From a virus, in IMG/VR virus record IMGVR_UViG_3300031702_000458, positions 1-29,110 of that record: a stretch of 29,110 bases of DNA; one strand, written 5' to 3'. Position numbers and translations under genes: made by a program. Below are positions 6,717 through 15,304 of this stretch, one piece after another; the stretch's first letter is position 1, and each line of letters starts with the position of its first letter. Under the pieces are notes generated by a model. The model saw nothing but the letters and a program-made list of their open reading frames with translations. It was not told where the DNA came from and ran no database searches.

Positions 6717-7507
6717 TGATAGCATACCAGATTGTAATCAAGGGCAATGAAATCTCCGAAGCATATGCCAAGATCTCCCTAGAGTCTTTCCAACCTCTTG
6801 TAGACGCAGGTGTTATTTCTGAAATAAGAACCTTCGACGCGATAACCCCTGAGTCTGATAACTACCAAGAAAACTTGGATAGGTACACTTGGGCGAAGTC
6901 ACTTATGAGAGCAGATGTTCTGAGTGAAAACACCAAGGAGATGCATTCTCCCACGGAGATGGCAGGGATGTGTTCTCATTGGGAACTTATGCGTATGGCA
7001 AGCGAAGTAGACGAAGACTTCATTGTACTAGAACATGACTCATACTTCAATGGAGATGTAGGACAGTTTAGACAACTATGCGAGATGGATGTTCTCTATC
7101 GCAACATAGGATTGTTCATGGGGTGTTATAGTCTAGAGAGTAAAACCGCAGGGTGGATGTATAACGCATTGACTAATGCTGAGTTTCCTATTAACTGTGG
7201 CCCGTACTGTACTCTTCAGAGATTGTTTGCCACATACACTACAGATGTTCTGAAGAAACAAGACTTTCGAGGACGTGCTACTACTGTCATCCATCCTTGG
7301 GCGAGTTGTACCACTCTATACTTTGGTCGTAACGTACAGAGACCATTCAATAAACCAGATAAGAACGAAGACACTAACGAGTGGAGACTACCAAGCACTC
7401 AGGTGGTGTCTAAGTCTATGAAGGTTACCCAAGACCATCATGGTTACAAAGAAGGATATATAGAAGAACCTTGGACTAAGAACAAGAATCTCTTAGTTAT
7501 TGAATAA
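6716..7507 (+). CDS. Glycosyltransferase, GT25-like
   Basis: 263 aa if started at GTG 6716, which overlaps the previous stop (TAGTG). The N-terminus (A-Y-Q-I-V-I-K-G-N-E-I-S-E) resembles the start of GT25/LPS-type glycosyltransferases, followed by A-G-M-C-S-H-W-E-L-M (about 83-92) and D-F-I-V-L-E106-H-D108-S-Y-F, an ExD in the place of the family's EDD metal site. A later G-P-Y-C and H-P-W-A-S-C region may belong to the acceptor domain. Downstream, an AT-rich 6-bp inverted repeat (7504-7521) precedes the next promoter. The long frame upstream of GTG overlaps the GT8 gene and is likely a shadow. Confidence 0.62.
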   Translation: MIAYQIVIKGNEISEAYAKISLESFQPLVDAGVISEIRTFDAITPESDNYQENLDRYTWAKSLMRADVLSENTKEMHSPTEMAGMCSHWELMRMASEVDEDFIVLEHDSYFNGDVGQFRQLCEMDVLYRNIGLFMGCYSLESKTAGWMYNALTNAEFPINCGPYCTLQRLFATYTTDVLKKQDFRGRATTVIHPWASCTTLYFGRNVQRPFNKPDKNEDTNEWRLPSTQVVSKSMKVTQDHHGYKEGYIEEPWTKNKNLLVIE

Positions 7508-7512
7508 AGTAC

Positions 7513-7541
7513 TTGCTTTATCAGATTACCTATGGTATAAT
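7513..7541 (+). promoter_or_regulatory. Sigma70-type promoter for the dam gene
   Basis: TTGCTT (7513-7518), 17-bp spacer, TATAAT (7536-7541), followed by GGTACCCTATTGAG. The promoter at 27396-27424 has the same TTGCTT box and almost the same downstream bases (AGTACCCTATTGAG), so the two may be co-regulated. Confidence 0.75.
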
Positions 7542-7570
7542 GGTACCCTATTGAGCAATAGAGTTATATT

Positions 7571-8455
7571 ATGAAGTACAAAGATCTAAAGACTCCTCTG
7601 AGATATCCCGGTGGTAAGACTCGCGCAGTCAAGTTTCTATATGACGCGCCACAGATGCCTACTCGCAAGATCAAAGAATACCGTGAACCATTCCTTGGGG
7701 GTGGTTCTCCTGCTATCGCATTCTCCAAAGCAAACCCAGACACACCAGTGTGGGTCAACGACAAGTACTACAACCTGTACTGCTTCTGGACTACCCTACA
7801 GAAAGAAGGTCAAAGACTCGCAGACAAGTTAACTGATGTTAAGAACGAGTTGATGGATGCCGAAGATCCCCTTCAGTCTCACCTTGGTTACTATAAGGTT
7901 ATGCGTGAAGGTCTTGCTACAGCGACAGATCCATTTGAGATCGCGTGGATGTTCTATATTATGAATCGTTGTTCGTTCTCTGGTCTAGGTGAGTCTACTG
8001 GTTCGTTCAGTAAACTTGCGTGTTTCGATAAGTTCAAGCACAGTATAATCAGTAAACTACCAATGTATGCCGCTATAATGAAGAATTGGAAGATCACCAA
8101 CCTAGACTATGCTGAAGTACTGGAGGGTGCCGACCAAGATACATTCATCTTCGCAGATCCTCCATACGATATCAAGTCATTTATCTATGGCAATGGTGGA
8201 GATATGCACGACTCGTTCTGCCACAAGAGATTCCACGATGACATGACCGCATCTAGTGGAATGACTATGATTACCTACAACAGTAATGATCAACTCAAAC
8301 AGGCATACAGTGAGTGGGATCAAATGGAATGGGACTTGACCTATACTATGAACTCGACTCCTAAGTATGGTAAAGAACAAGCAATGCGTAAAGAACTACT
8401 ACTCCGCAACTACTCCTATCCCAACACCAATACCTTGGACGGATTCTTTAGTTGA
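7571..8455 (+). CDS. dam: DNA adenine methyltransferase (Dam/D12 class)
   Basis: N6-adenine methylase, most likely for GATC. 294 aa. Motifs in D12-class order: R-Y-P-G-G-K (residues 11-16, AdoMet side), E-P-F-L-G-G-G-S (39-46, motif I), an N-D-K-Y-Y-N acidic loop, and D-P-P-Y-D (196-200, catalytic motif IV). GATC is common in the surrounding sequence (for example three copies at about 9020-9050), so the phage does not avoid the site and may instead methylate it against host restriction. The protein ends T-L-D-G-F-F-S, resembling the clamp-binding tail of the polymerase encoded next. Own promoter just upstream. Confidence 0.92.
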   Translation: MKYKDLKTPLRYPGGKTRAVKFLYDAPQMPTRKIKEYREPFLGGGSPAIAFSKANPDTPVWVNDKYYNLYCFWTTLQKEGQRLADKLTDVKNELMDAEDPLQSHLGYYKVMREGLATATDPFEIAWMFYIMNRCSFSGLGESTGSFSKLACFDKFKHSIISKLPMYAAIMKNWKITNLDYAEVLEGADQDTFIFADPPYDIKSFIYGNGGDMHDSFCHKRFHDDMTASSGMTMITYNSNDQLKQAYSEWDQMEWDLTYTMNSTPKYGKEQAMRKELLLRNYSYPNTNTLDGFFS

Positions 8456-8480
8456 CAGGTGGTGTCGAATCTGTTATAAT
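8452..8480 (+). promoter_or_regulatory. Consensus sigma70-type promoter for DNA polymerase
   Basis: TTGACA (8452-8457), 17-bp spacer, TATAAT (8475-8480): perfect boxes and ideal spacing. The -35 overlaps the dam stop codon. The polymerase ATG follows 33 bases after the -10. Confidence 0.88.
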
Positions 8481-8513
8481 ACCTACATATAATATCAAAT
8501 ACCGAGTGAATAT

Positions 8514-10982
8514 ATGACCGAGTTTTATACGTCCGTGAATCGCGCAGGTAACTCTATCCTGTACCGTGGATACAAAGACGGCAAGTCCGTCAAGGTAAAA
8601 GTACCTTTCAAACCCACAATGTATGTTACCTCCCAGACCGCACCTAAGTCTGGGTGGACTGCGTTGGATGGCACACCTGTAGAACCAGTGACCTTCGACA
8701 CTATGAAGGAAGCAACCGAGTTCAACAAGATGTACGATAATGTTGCCAACTTCAAGGTCTATGGTAATGCCAACTATCAAGCACAGTTCATTGCCGAGGT
8801 CTTTCCTAACAAAGTTCCCTATGATGTTTCCCTAATCAAGACTTGTACCATCGATATCGAGGTGGCATCCGATGAAGGATTCCCCGAACCTCGCGAAGCA
8901 AAGTATCCTGTCATCTCTATTGCTATGTCAACCAACGATGGTGACTACTTTGTATGGGGTCTCAACGACTATACTGTTACTCGCGATGATGTTGTTTTCA
9001 TTAAATGTTCTTCCGAAGAAGATCTACTGATGAAGTGGATCGATCACTGGCAACACCATTATCCCGATGTCATCACTGGTTGGAACAGCATGGGATTCGA
9101 TATACCTTATATGGTCAATCGTATACGATCCAAGTTCGGTGAGACTACGGTCAAACGTCTGTCTCCGTGGGGTATGATTAGCGAACGCAACCATACTAAC
9201 TTCGGTCAACCGACCCAGACTTATATCCTTGGCGGTATCGAGCATCTTGATTACATGGAGATCTACAAGAAGTTCACCTACAAGTTACAGGAGTCTTACC
9301 GTCTTGACCACATCGCCTTTGTGGAACTTGGCGAGAACAAACTCTCCTATGAAGAGCATGGCAACCTCCATACTCTATACAAGGAAGACTACCAGAAGTT
9401 CATCGACTACAACATCAAAGATGTGGAGTTGGTCGAGAACCTCGACAAGAAGTTAGATCTGATCTCCCTAGTGTTGACTATGGCATATCGTGGCGGTTGT
9501 AACTACAGCGAGACGTTAGGTACCGTGGCAATCTGGGACTCGATCATCTTCCGTCTGCTGAACAAGCAGAAGGTTGCCGTACCCCCGAAGGTAGAGAAAC
9601 CCAAGACCTCATTTCCCGGTGGTTATGTTAAAGAACCACAGGTTGGATCTCACGACTGGGTAACATCCTTTGACTTGAACTCTCTGTATCCTATGATCAT
9701 TGTCCAGAACAATATGTCACCCGAAACTGTGATCGATGGTATCGAGTATGGCGTGTCCGTGGATAGTTTCCTTGATGGAGACAGCATGGTTAATCAGGGT
9801 GGTTACTCTTTGGCACCGACTGGTGTTAGGTTCTCCCATAATAAGGTTGGTGTGATTCCTACTATCATTAGTGAGTACTATGCCGAGCGTAGATTGATCA
9901 AGCAAGAGATGCTCAAGACCGAGCAGTTACACCAAGACAATCCTAGCAAGGAACTTGAGTACAAGATCACATCCCTCAACAACCAACAGATGGCAATCAA
10001 GATTCTTATGAACTCCCTCTATGGTGCGTTGGGTAACCGATGGTTCCGTTACTTTGATCAACGTGTTGCCGAATCTATTACACTCGCAGGTCAGTTGGCA
10101 ATCAAGTGGGCAGAACGTGCCGTCAACAATGAGATGCAGAAACTTCTCAAGACAGACGAGGACTATGTTGTCGCGATTGATACTGACTCCGTGTATATCC
10201 GTATGGGCGCATTGGTTGATCAGTTCTCCCCCAAGGATCCAGTCAAGTTCCTAGACAAGATCTGCTCCGAACACTTCGAGAAGATCCTCGTGTCTGCCTA
10301 CTCTGATATGGCAGAGGTGACTGGTGCTTACGTCAACCGTATGGAGATGGGTCGAGAGGTTATTGCCTCGCGTGGTATCTGGACTGCGAAGAAACGTTAC
10401 ATCCTATCCGTCCACAATAACGAGGGTGTCCAGTACAGCGAACCCAAACTCAAGATGATGGGTATCGAAGCAATCAAGTCTTCGACTCCTATGGTCTGCC
10501 GCGACAACTTCAAGGATATCTTCAAGTTGATCATCGAAGGATCCGAACTCGACATCCAGAACTTTATCAAGGACTTCAGGTCTAGGTTCCGACAGTTGCC
10601 GCCCGAAGACGTATCGTTCCCTCGTGGCATCAATGATATCAAGAAGTGGTATGACCGCAAGACTGTGTTCAAGAAGTCTACCCCGATCCATTGTCGAGGT
10701 GCGTTGTTCTTCAACAAGGCAATCAAAGACGCAGGTTTAAAGAAGTACGAACCTATCAAGAATGGCGAGAAGATCAAGTTCGTGTACATGAAGATGCCCA
10801 ATCCGATGAAGTCTAACGTGTTCGCATTTCCTATGCGACTGCCGCCTGAGTTAGGTATGCACAAGTATGTTGACTATGACTTTATGTTCGACAAGACATT
10901 CCTTGATCCATTGACCCCTATCCTAGATGCCGTTGGATGGGATGCCGAACCGCAAGCATCACTAGAGGACTTCTTCGGATGA
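8514..10982 (+). CDS. 43: Family B DNA polymerase, gp43-like, with 3'-5' exonuclease
   Basis: Replicative polymerase, 822 aa (T4 gp43 is 898). Exonuclease motifs: D114-I-E116 (Exo I), N-S-M-G-F-D196 (Exo II) and Y299-N-I-K-D303 (Exo III). Polymerase motifs: D387-L-N-S-L-Y-P (motif A), K496-I-L-M-N-S-L-Y-G (motif B) and D556-T-D558-S (motif C), all complete. It ends A-S-L-E-D-F-F-G, the type of C-terminal peptide by which T4/RB69 polymerase binds the gp45 sliding clamp. Expressed from its own consensus promoter; a ribosome binding site GAG lies in CCGAGTGAATAT. The stop overlaps the nuclease start (ATGA). No intein or intron is visible: the motifs run on without interruption. Confidence 0.97.
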   Translation: MTEFYTSVNRAGNSILYRGYKDGKSVKVKVPFKPTMYVTSQTAPKSGWTALDGTPVEPVTFDTMKEATEFNKMYDNVANFKVYGNANYQAQFIAEVFPNKVPYDVSLIKTCTIDIEVASDEGFPEPREAKYPVISIAMSTNDGDYFVWGLNDYTVTRDDVVFIKCSSEEDLLMKWIDHWQHHYPDVITGWNSMGFDIPYMVNRIRSKFGETTVKRLSPWGMISERNHTNFGQPTQTYILGGIEHLDYMEIYKKFTYKLQESYRLDHIAFVELGENKLSYEEHGNLHTLYKEDYQKFIDYNIKDVELVENLDKKLDLISLVLTMAYRGGCNYSETLGTVAIWDSIIFRLLNKQKVAVPPKVEKPKTSFPGGYVKEPQVGSHDWVTSFDLNSLYPMIIVQNNMSPETVIDGIEYGVSVDSFLDGDSMVNQGGYSLAPTGVRFSHNKVGVIPTIISEYYAERRLIKQEMLKTEQLHQDNPSKELEYKITSLNNQQMAIKILMNSLYGALGNRWFRYFDQRVAESITLAGQLAIKWAERAVNNEMQKLLKTDEDYVVAIDTDSVYIRMGALVDQFSPKDPVKFLDKICSEHFEKILVSAYSDMAEVTGAYVNRMEMGREVIASRGIWTAKKRYILSVHNNEGVQYSEPKLKMMGIEAIKSSTPMVCRDNFKDIFKLIIEGSELDIQNFIKDFRSRFRQLPPEDVSFPRGINDIKKWYDRKTVFKKSTPIHCRGALFFNKAIKDAGLKKYEPIKNGEKIKFVYMKMPNPMKSNVFAFPMRLPPELGMHKYVDYDFMFDKTFLDPLTPILDAVGWDAEPQASLEDFFG

Positions 10983-11383
10983 AAAAGAATACAGTTAGGC
11001 AAGGTGAAGTATCTGAACAGATATTTGCTACTAAGTGTTTTGTGGAACATTCGTATATGGTGAGTCAACCAAACGGAACCGCAGACTATGACTTAGTTGT
11101 AGATGTTAATGATAGACTACTCAAAATCCAAGTTAAGTCATCTATCAAAGGTGACGGTAATTTCAATATATGTAAGGGAACTAATGCGGTCAAGTCCGGC
11201 AAACAGGGTAAGTATCCCTATCCGACAGAATCAGTAGACTTCTTTGCTGTGCATAATATCCCACAGGATGATTGGTATATTATACCAAGAGAGGTAACTG
11301 GTGATGCAATGAATATTCGCATTGCATTGAAGAGGGAAGGTAAGTATACTTGTTATAAAAATAACTGGGACTTCTTCGGGTGA
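10979..11383 (+). CDS. PD-(D/E)XK nuclease, Holliday-junction-resolvase-like
   Basis: 134 aa from ATG 10979, overlapping the polymerase stop (ATGA). Pattern of the PD-(D/E)XK fold: an N-terminal helix with G-E-V-S-E (conserved Glu), then [11 protein letters not shown] (catalytic Asp), and K-I-Q-V-K-S-S (Q/E-x-K). This matches small resolvase-like nucleases that accompany gp43 in marine T4-like phages. It may cut branched DNA or act in repair and recombination with UvsX. It ends N-N-W-D-F-F-G, much like the polymerase end, suggesting it too binds the clamp. The motif Asp and Lys are present, so activity is plausible. Confidence 0.75.
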   Translation: MKKNTVRQGEVSEQIFATKCFVEHSYMVSQPNGTADYDLVVDVNDRLLKIQVKSSIKGDGNFNICKGTNAVKSGKQGKYPYPTESVDFFAVHNIPQDDWYIIPREVTGDAMNIRIALKREGKYTCYKNNWDFFG

Positions 11384-11392
11384 TTTCTTCTC

Positions 11393-11422
11393 TTGACAAG
11401 GGCATACTTAGTGTGTTATAAT
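11393..11422 (+). promoter_or_regulatory. Consensus sigma70-type promoter, very close to the next start codon
   Basis: TTGACA (11393-11398), 18-bp spacer, TATAAT (11417-11422), then AGTACCT and ATG at 11430. Transcription would start at or next to the ATG, implying a leaderless mRNA. Confidence 0.85.
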
Positions 11423-11429
11423 AGTACCT

Positions 11430-12377
11430 ATGATTAAATACGAACTAACAATATTTCAGTCTCAGTTTGACAACAAGACTCATCGCAAGGTTGCTGTACA
11501 ATCTTGGGGTGAGTTCGTTGGTCTGCTAGAAGGACTGTCTAAGAATAAAGGTGAGAAAGGTGGTAGAAATTCTAGTCCTCTTATTACTCCTGCTATGTTT
11601 GAGTCTGGTACCACGCGTAGTAATGCTAATACTTTACGTTGGGGTGGTTGGTGCGCTGTTGACGTGGATGACCATGATTTTTCTTCTGATATCGAGGTAC
11701 TAAAGAATGAACTCATTGATAGATTTCGCGATATTGACTTCGTGTGTTACAGTACTGCTTCTTCTAGGGATACACACCTTAAATTTCGTCTGGTCTTCCG
11801 ACTTGATGAAACTATTGAAACTGATAGAATCAAACCCTTCTGGTTCGCATTTAATACTGCCATTGGCGAACTTGGTGATCCACAGACAAAAGATCTTGCT
11901 CGAATGTACTACATACCTGCGATATACCCTAATGCTAATAATTTCTTCTTTAGTCATTTGGGGGGTAATCCAGTTAATGTATCTGAAGTAATTGCTAAGT
12001 ATCCCTATGTAGAGAAGACTGGCAACTCATTCTTTGATCGGATGCCACCAGAGATGCAGAAGCAGGTAATAGAGCATCGTAAGAATGGACTAAATAATAC
12101 TGACTTCAATTGGAACTCATACAGAGATTGCCCATTCTGGCCAAAGCGACTGGGTATTGAGTACCAAACGATTAGCGGTGAGGGATGGTACTATAAGATG
12201 TACCAGATCATGGTCGCGGTTGCAGGTAGTGCGGTGTCTCGCGGATACCCTATCTCTGCTACACAGATTGCTGATCTCTGTAAAGAGTTTGACAATGAAA
12301 CAGGTAAGTGGTACGAGAATCGTCCTCTCGCAAGAGAAGCAGATCGTGCCCTAGAATACGTCTACAGGAACGGATAA
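11430..12377 (+). CDS. Putative primase/AEP-like replication protein
   Basis: 315 aa. The middle shows W-C-A-V-D78-V-D80-D81-H-D followed by F-V-C-Y-S-T-A-S-S ... K-F-R-L-V-F-R-L, which resembles the hDhD and downstream strand motifs of archaeo-eukaryotic primase/PrimPol and VirE_N-type domains. The C-terminal part is helical (W-Y-x-K-M-Y-Q-I-M-V-A-V-A-G, A-D-R-A-L-E-Y) like primase C-terminal regions. No DnaG-type gp61 primase is seen in the window, and gp41 helicase is nearby, so a priming role fits, but the histidine motif of AEPs is not clear. The ATG sits only 8 bases after the -10 box, with no ribosome binding site. Confidence 0.5.
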   Translation: MIKYELTIFQSQFDNKTHRKVAVQSWGEFVGLLEGLSKNKGEKGGRNSSPLITPAMFESGTTRSNANTLRWGGWCAVDVDDHDFSSDIEVLKNELIDRFRDIDFVCYSTASSRDTHLKFRLVFRLDETIETDRIKPFWFAFNTAIGELGDPQTKDLARMYYIPAIYPNANNFFFSHLGGNPVNVSEVIAKYPYVEKTGNSFFDRMPPEMQKQVIEHRKNGLNNTDFNWNSYRDCPFWPKRLGIEYQTISGEGWYYKMYQIMVAVAGSAVSRGYPISATQIADLCKEFDNETGKWYENRPLAREADRALEYVYRNG

Positions 12378-13318
12378 TGAAAATACTAGTAACAGGTGCG
12401 GCAGGATTTATTGGATCACAGTTGACCGCACGTCTTCGTGATCAAGGTTATACAGTCAAAGGATTAGACAACTACAACAACCATCTATACGAACCAGACC
12501 TCAAAGTCAAACGTGTTGATCACTTCGATATCGATGTGGTGCCATGTGACTTGAGGATGATTCCCGGTTCGGGGATTGCTCTGGATAAGTTGTTGATAGA
12601 CTTTGCGCCTACTCATATCATTCACCTTGGGGCACACGCAGGTGTTCGTGACTCGTTCGGTAAAGAGAAGCAGTACCATGCGAACAACATTGATGCTACC
12701 CAGAACCTCATTGATATCTGTAAGGAACATCTGCCAGACGTGCGTATCATCTATGCGTCAACCTCATGTGTCTACGCAGGTAGTGAACTACCGTGGACAG
12801 AGGGCAAGGAGTCTGGTAAGCAGTTGAACCCATACGGTTGGACTAAGTGGGCAAACGAATGTCAGATGCAGGGATCAGGACTCAACACAACTGGTCTAAG
12901 ATTCTTCACTGTATATGGCCCTTGGGGCAGACCCGACATGGCATTGTTTGACTTCACAAAGAATATACTTGCAGGTAACGAGATAACAGTGTATAATTAT
13001 GGTAATATGAAGCGCGACTTTACCTACATTGATGATATCCTTGGTGGTATTGAATGTATTCTATTTGCTGATTTACCGGCAGGTGAGATCTTTAACATTG
13101 GACGAGGACAACAAGTTGACCTTATGGACTTCGTTAGAGAGATCGAGAAGAACACTGGATGCGAAGCAAAGATCAACTATGCTCCACAGCATCCGGCAGA
13201 TACGTTAGAGACTTGGAGTAACTCCAGTAAACTAATGGCACTAGGTTACACCCCCACGACTAGCATTGCGGAAGGTGTAGCAAACTTTTATGAATGGTAT
13301 AAAGAGTATATGAACTAA
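12377..13318 (+). CDS. NAD-dependent sugar-nucleotide epimerase/dehydratase
   Basis: Extended short-chain dehydrogenase acting on a nucleotide sugar, best match UDP-glucuronate/UDP-glucose 4-epimerase type. 313 aa. N-terminal NAD-binding G-A-A-G-F-I-G (residues 7-13), the A-S-T-S-C-V-Y strand with catalytic Ser/Thr near 128-130, and Y153-G-W-T-K157 (YxxxK). The C-terminal part has T-Y-I-D-D and N-I-G-R-G as in UDP-sugar enzymes. Starts in TAATG with the previous gene and ends in TAATG with UDP-glucose dehydrogenase, so the two probably work in series, e.g. UDP-glucose to UDP-glucuronate to UDP-galacturonate (inference). Confidence 0.88.
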   Translation: MKILVTGAAGFIGSQLTARLRDQGYTVKGLDNYNNHLYEPDLKVKRVDHFDIDVVPCDLRMIPGSGIALDKLLIDFAPTHIIHLGAHAGVRDSFGKEKQYHANNIDATQNLIDICKEHLPDVRIIYASTSCVYAGSELPWTEGKESGKQLNPYGWTKWANECQMQGSGLNTTGLRFFTVYGPWGRPDMALFDFTKNILAGNEITVYNYGNMKRDFTYIDDILGGIECILFADLPAGEIFNIGRGQQVDLMDFVREIEKNTGCEAKINYAPQHPADTLETWSNSSKLMALGYTPTTSIAEGVANFYEWYKEYMN

Positions 13319-14331
13319 TGGCAGATGATTTTGATAAGTACGCACCTGTTAAACCAGATGTGAATGAAGCACCACCAACATCGATCAGCAAGACTAACAA
13401 ACTCAAAGTGGGTATTGTTGGTCATGGTTTCGTTGGTAAGGCAGTAGAGTACGCATTCTACCATGACTTGATAGAGTTCGTTATTGTAGATCCAAACTAT
13501 GGCACGACTATTGATGACTTGGTTAAGGCACAACCTACCATCTCATTCATCACCGCACCAACACCACAGAACTCCGACACTGGATTCGTGGATGCGTCTA
13601 TCGTAGAAGATGCGGTACTGAAGTTGATGAACCATACTGACTCACTTGTTATTGTGAAATCAACAGTAACACCTGATATCATTGATCGGTTGTACAACTC
13701 TATACCCGAAGGATCCTTTGATAGGTTCGCATACAATCCTGAGTTCCTGACTGAGAAGTCTGCCAACGAAGACTTTGTTAATGCCGAACATCATGTGGTT
13801 GGTGGAACACCTGCCGCGTGTAAGGATGTCATGGATTTCTATGAGTTCTTCAGTGGATGTAAGTCTACGAAGTTCTACCAGATGTCAGGGCCAGAGGCAT
13901 CGTTCGTGAAGTATGCGTCAAATGCGTATCTCGCAACCAAGTTGACATTCTTCAATCAGTTGAAGGATCTGGTCAGTTCATTTGATTGTAGTTACAATGT
14001 GGTGTCTCGCGCATTAGGTGCGGATGATCGTATTGGTATCAAGCACACCAGAGTTCCGGGCCCGGATAAGAAGAAGGGGTTTGGCGGTGCGTGTCTACCC
14101 AAAGACACAATGGCATTATATAAGTTTAGTCAAGCAAGGGGAGCAGAGTTCACTCTCTTGAATAATGTCTTGACAATCAACAACAAATACCGTATAATGT
14201 ATGAATTAGATGATAGAGAATTAGTAAATAATATAACGTTCGGAGAGAATGATAATGAGTATAATGGACAAAATGAAGAAGAACAGCAAGATCAAGACAA
14301 CGGAAGTACTGTCGAAGTCGGTGTTCTATAA
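13318..14331 (+). CDS. UDP-glucose/GDP-mannose 6-dehydrogenase family, short form
   Basis: Four-electron oxidation of a nucleotide sugar to its uronate. 337 aa. NAD-binding V-G-H-G-F-V-G at about 34-40; N-P-E-F-L-T-E-K (140-147) substrate loop; conserved Lys/Asn helix F-V-K-Y-A-S-N; and the catalytic cysteine in G-F-G-G-A-C259-L-P-K-D. After about residue 295 the sequence turns into an acidic, Gln/Asn/Glu-rich tail, so the usual C-terminal UDP-binding domain (about 100 aa in full-length enzymes) is missing. A 29-residue N-terminal extension precedes the Rossmann fold. The end of the gene holds the uvsX promoter and overlaps the uvsX start by 77 bases. Confidence 0.85.
   Translation: MADDFDKYAPVKPDVNEAPPTSISKTNKLKVGIVGHGFVGKAVEYAFYHDLIEFVIVDPNYGTTIDDLVKAQPTISFITAPTPQNSDTGFVDASIVEDAVLKLMNHTDSLVIVKSTVTPDIIDRLYNSIPEGSFDRFAYNPEFLTEKSANEDFVNAEHHVVGGTPAACKDVMDFYEFFSGCKSTKFYQMSGPEASFVKYASNAYLATKLTFFNQLKDLVSSFDCSYNVVSRALGADDRIGIKHTRVPGPDKKKGFGGACLPKDTMALYKFSQARGAEFTLLNNVLTINNKYRIMYELDDRELVNNITFGENDNEYNGQNEEEQQDQDNGSTVEVGVL
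14170..14198 (+). promoter_or_regulatory. Consensus sigma70-type promoter for uvsX
   Basis: TTGACA (14170-14175), 17-bp spacer, TATAAT (14193-14198), embedded in the 3' part of the dehydrogenase gene, 56 bases before the chosen uvsX start. Confidence 0.85.
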
Positions 14332-15304
14332 CGAGAAGGATCATGTAAAGACTGATACCCACATGGTAAATGTGGCACTCAGTGGATCTATGGACGGAGG
14401 TATTACTCCGGGAATGACGGTTCTGGCAGGGCCATCTAAACACTTTAAAACATCATTCGCATTGCTTATGGCAGGTGCGTACCTAAAGGAGTACAAAGAT
14501 GCGATTGTTCTATTCTACGATAGTGAGTTCGGTTCACCCCAGTCTTATTTCGAGCAGTTTGGAATTGACCCTGATAGGGTTCTTCACACTCCTATTGCTA
14601 ATATAGAAGAGTTGAAGTTTGACCTTGTGTCTCAGTTAGAGAACATCGAACGTAAAGACAACGTGATCATTGTAATCGATTCTATCGGTAACCTTGCGTC
14701 CAAGAAAGAACTAGATGATACTCTCGCAGAGAAGGGTGTGGCAGATATGTCTCGTGCCAAGTCTCTCAAGAGTCTGTTCCGTATGACTACACCATACTTG
14801 ACCATGAAGAACATTCCTCTTCTTGCGGTCAACCACACCTACAAAGAGATCGGTCTGTTTCCAAAGGACATCGTGGGTGGTGGTACTGGTATTACATACA
14901 GTGCGGATAACATTTGGATCCTTGGTCGTAGACAGACTAAGACTGGTACCGAGGTTACAGGTTATGACTTCATTATCAACGTAGAGAAGTCTCGCTATGT
15001 TAAAGAGAAGTCTAAGATTCCGATCTCTGTATCTTGGGATGGTGGTGTTGAGAAGAACTCTGGACTACTAGAAGTCGCACTGGCAGGTGGATATGTTATC
15101 AAACCAAGTAATGGTTGGTACTCTCGATGTCATGGCACCGAAGCAGAACAACAGAAGTTTCGTACCAAGCAAACACTGACAGATGAGTTCTGGGCACCTA
15201 TCTTCGAAGAGAGCGACTTCAAAGAATTTGTTCGAAAACAATACCAAATAGGGTTGCCAACTCAGTTAGATTGTGATATAATAGTGGAAAGTAACGATGA
15301 TTAA
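14255..15304 (+). CDS. uvsX: UvsX, RecA-like recombinase
   Basis: Strand-exchange protein of phage recombination, repair and recombination-dependent replication. 349 aa from ATG 14255, which has GGAG at 14242 with good spacing; ATG 14249 is too close to it. Walker A is G-P-S-K-H-F-K-T (residues 59-66), very like the T4 UvsX version; Walker B I-I-V-I-D-S-I-G-N-L; then a loop with the L2-type G-G-T-G-I-T-Y and W-I-L-G-R-R. Length is near T4 UvsX (391 aa) minus some N- and C-terminal parts. Transcribed from its own consensus promoter; overlaps the next gene by 8 bases. Confidence 0.95.
   Translation: MSIMDKMKKNSKIKTTEVLSKSVFYNEKDHVKTDTHMVNVALSGSMDGGITPGMTVLAGPSKHFKTSFALLMAGAYLKEYKDAIVLFYDSEFGSPQSYFEQFGIDPDRVLHTPIANIEELKFDLVSQLENIERKDNVIIVIDSIGNLASKKELDDTLAEKGVADMSRAKSLKSLFRMTTPYLTMKNIPLLAVNHTYKEIGLFPKDIVGGGTGITYSADNIWILGRRQTKTGTEVTGYDFIINVEKSRYVKEKSKIPISVSWDGGVEKNSGLLEVALAGGYVIKPSNGWYSRCHGTEAEQQKFRTKQTLTDEFWAPIFEESDFKEFVRKQYQIGLPTQLDCDIIVESNDD
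15254..15282 (+). promoter_or_regulatory. Sigma70-type promoter before the uvsX-41 spacer gene and gp41
   Basis: TTGCCA (15254-15259), 17-bp spacer, TATAAT (15277-15282) followed by AGTGG, inside the end of uvsX and 14 bases before ATG 15297. Confidence 0.65.

Noticed and set aside
10397-10864. 155-codon open frame on the minus strand inside the DNA polymerase gene
   Set aside because: It lies completely within gp43, shows no family pattern, no ribosome binding site or promoter, and reflects codon bias of the real gene.
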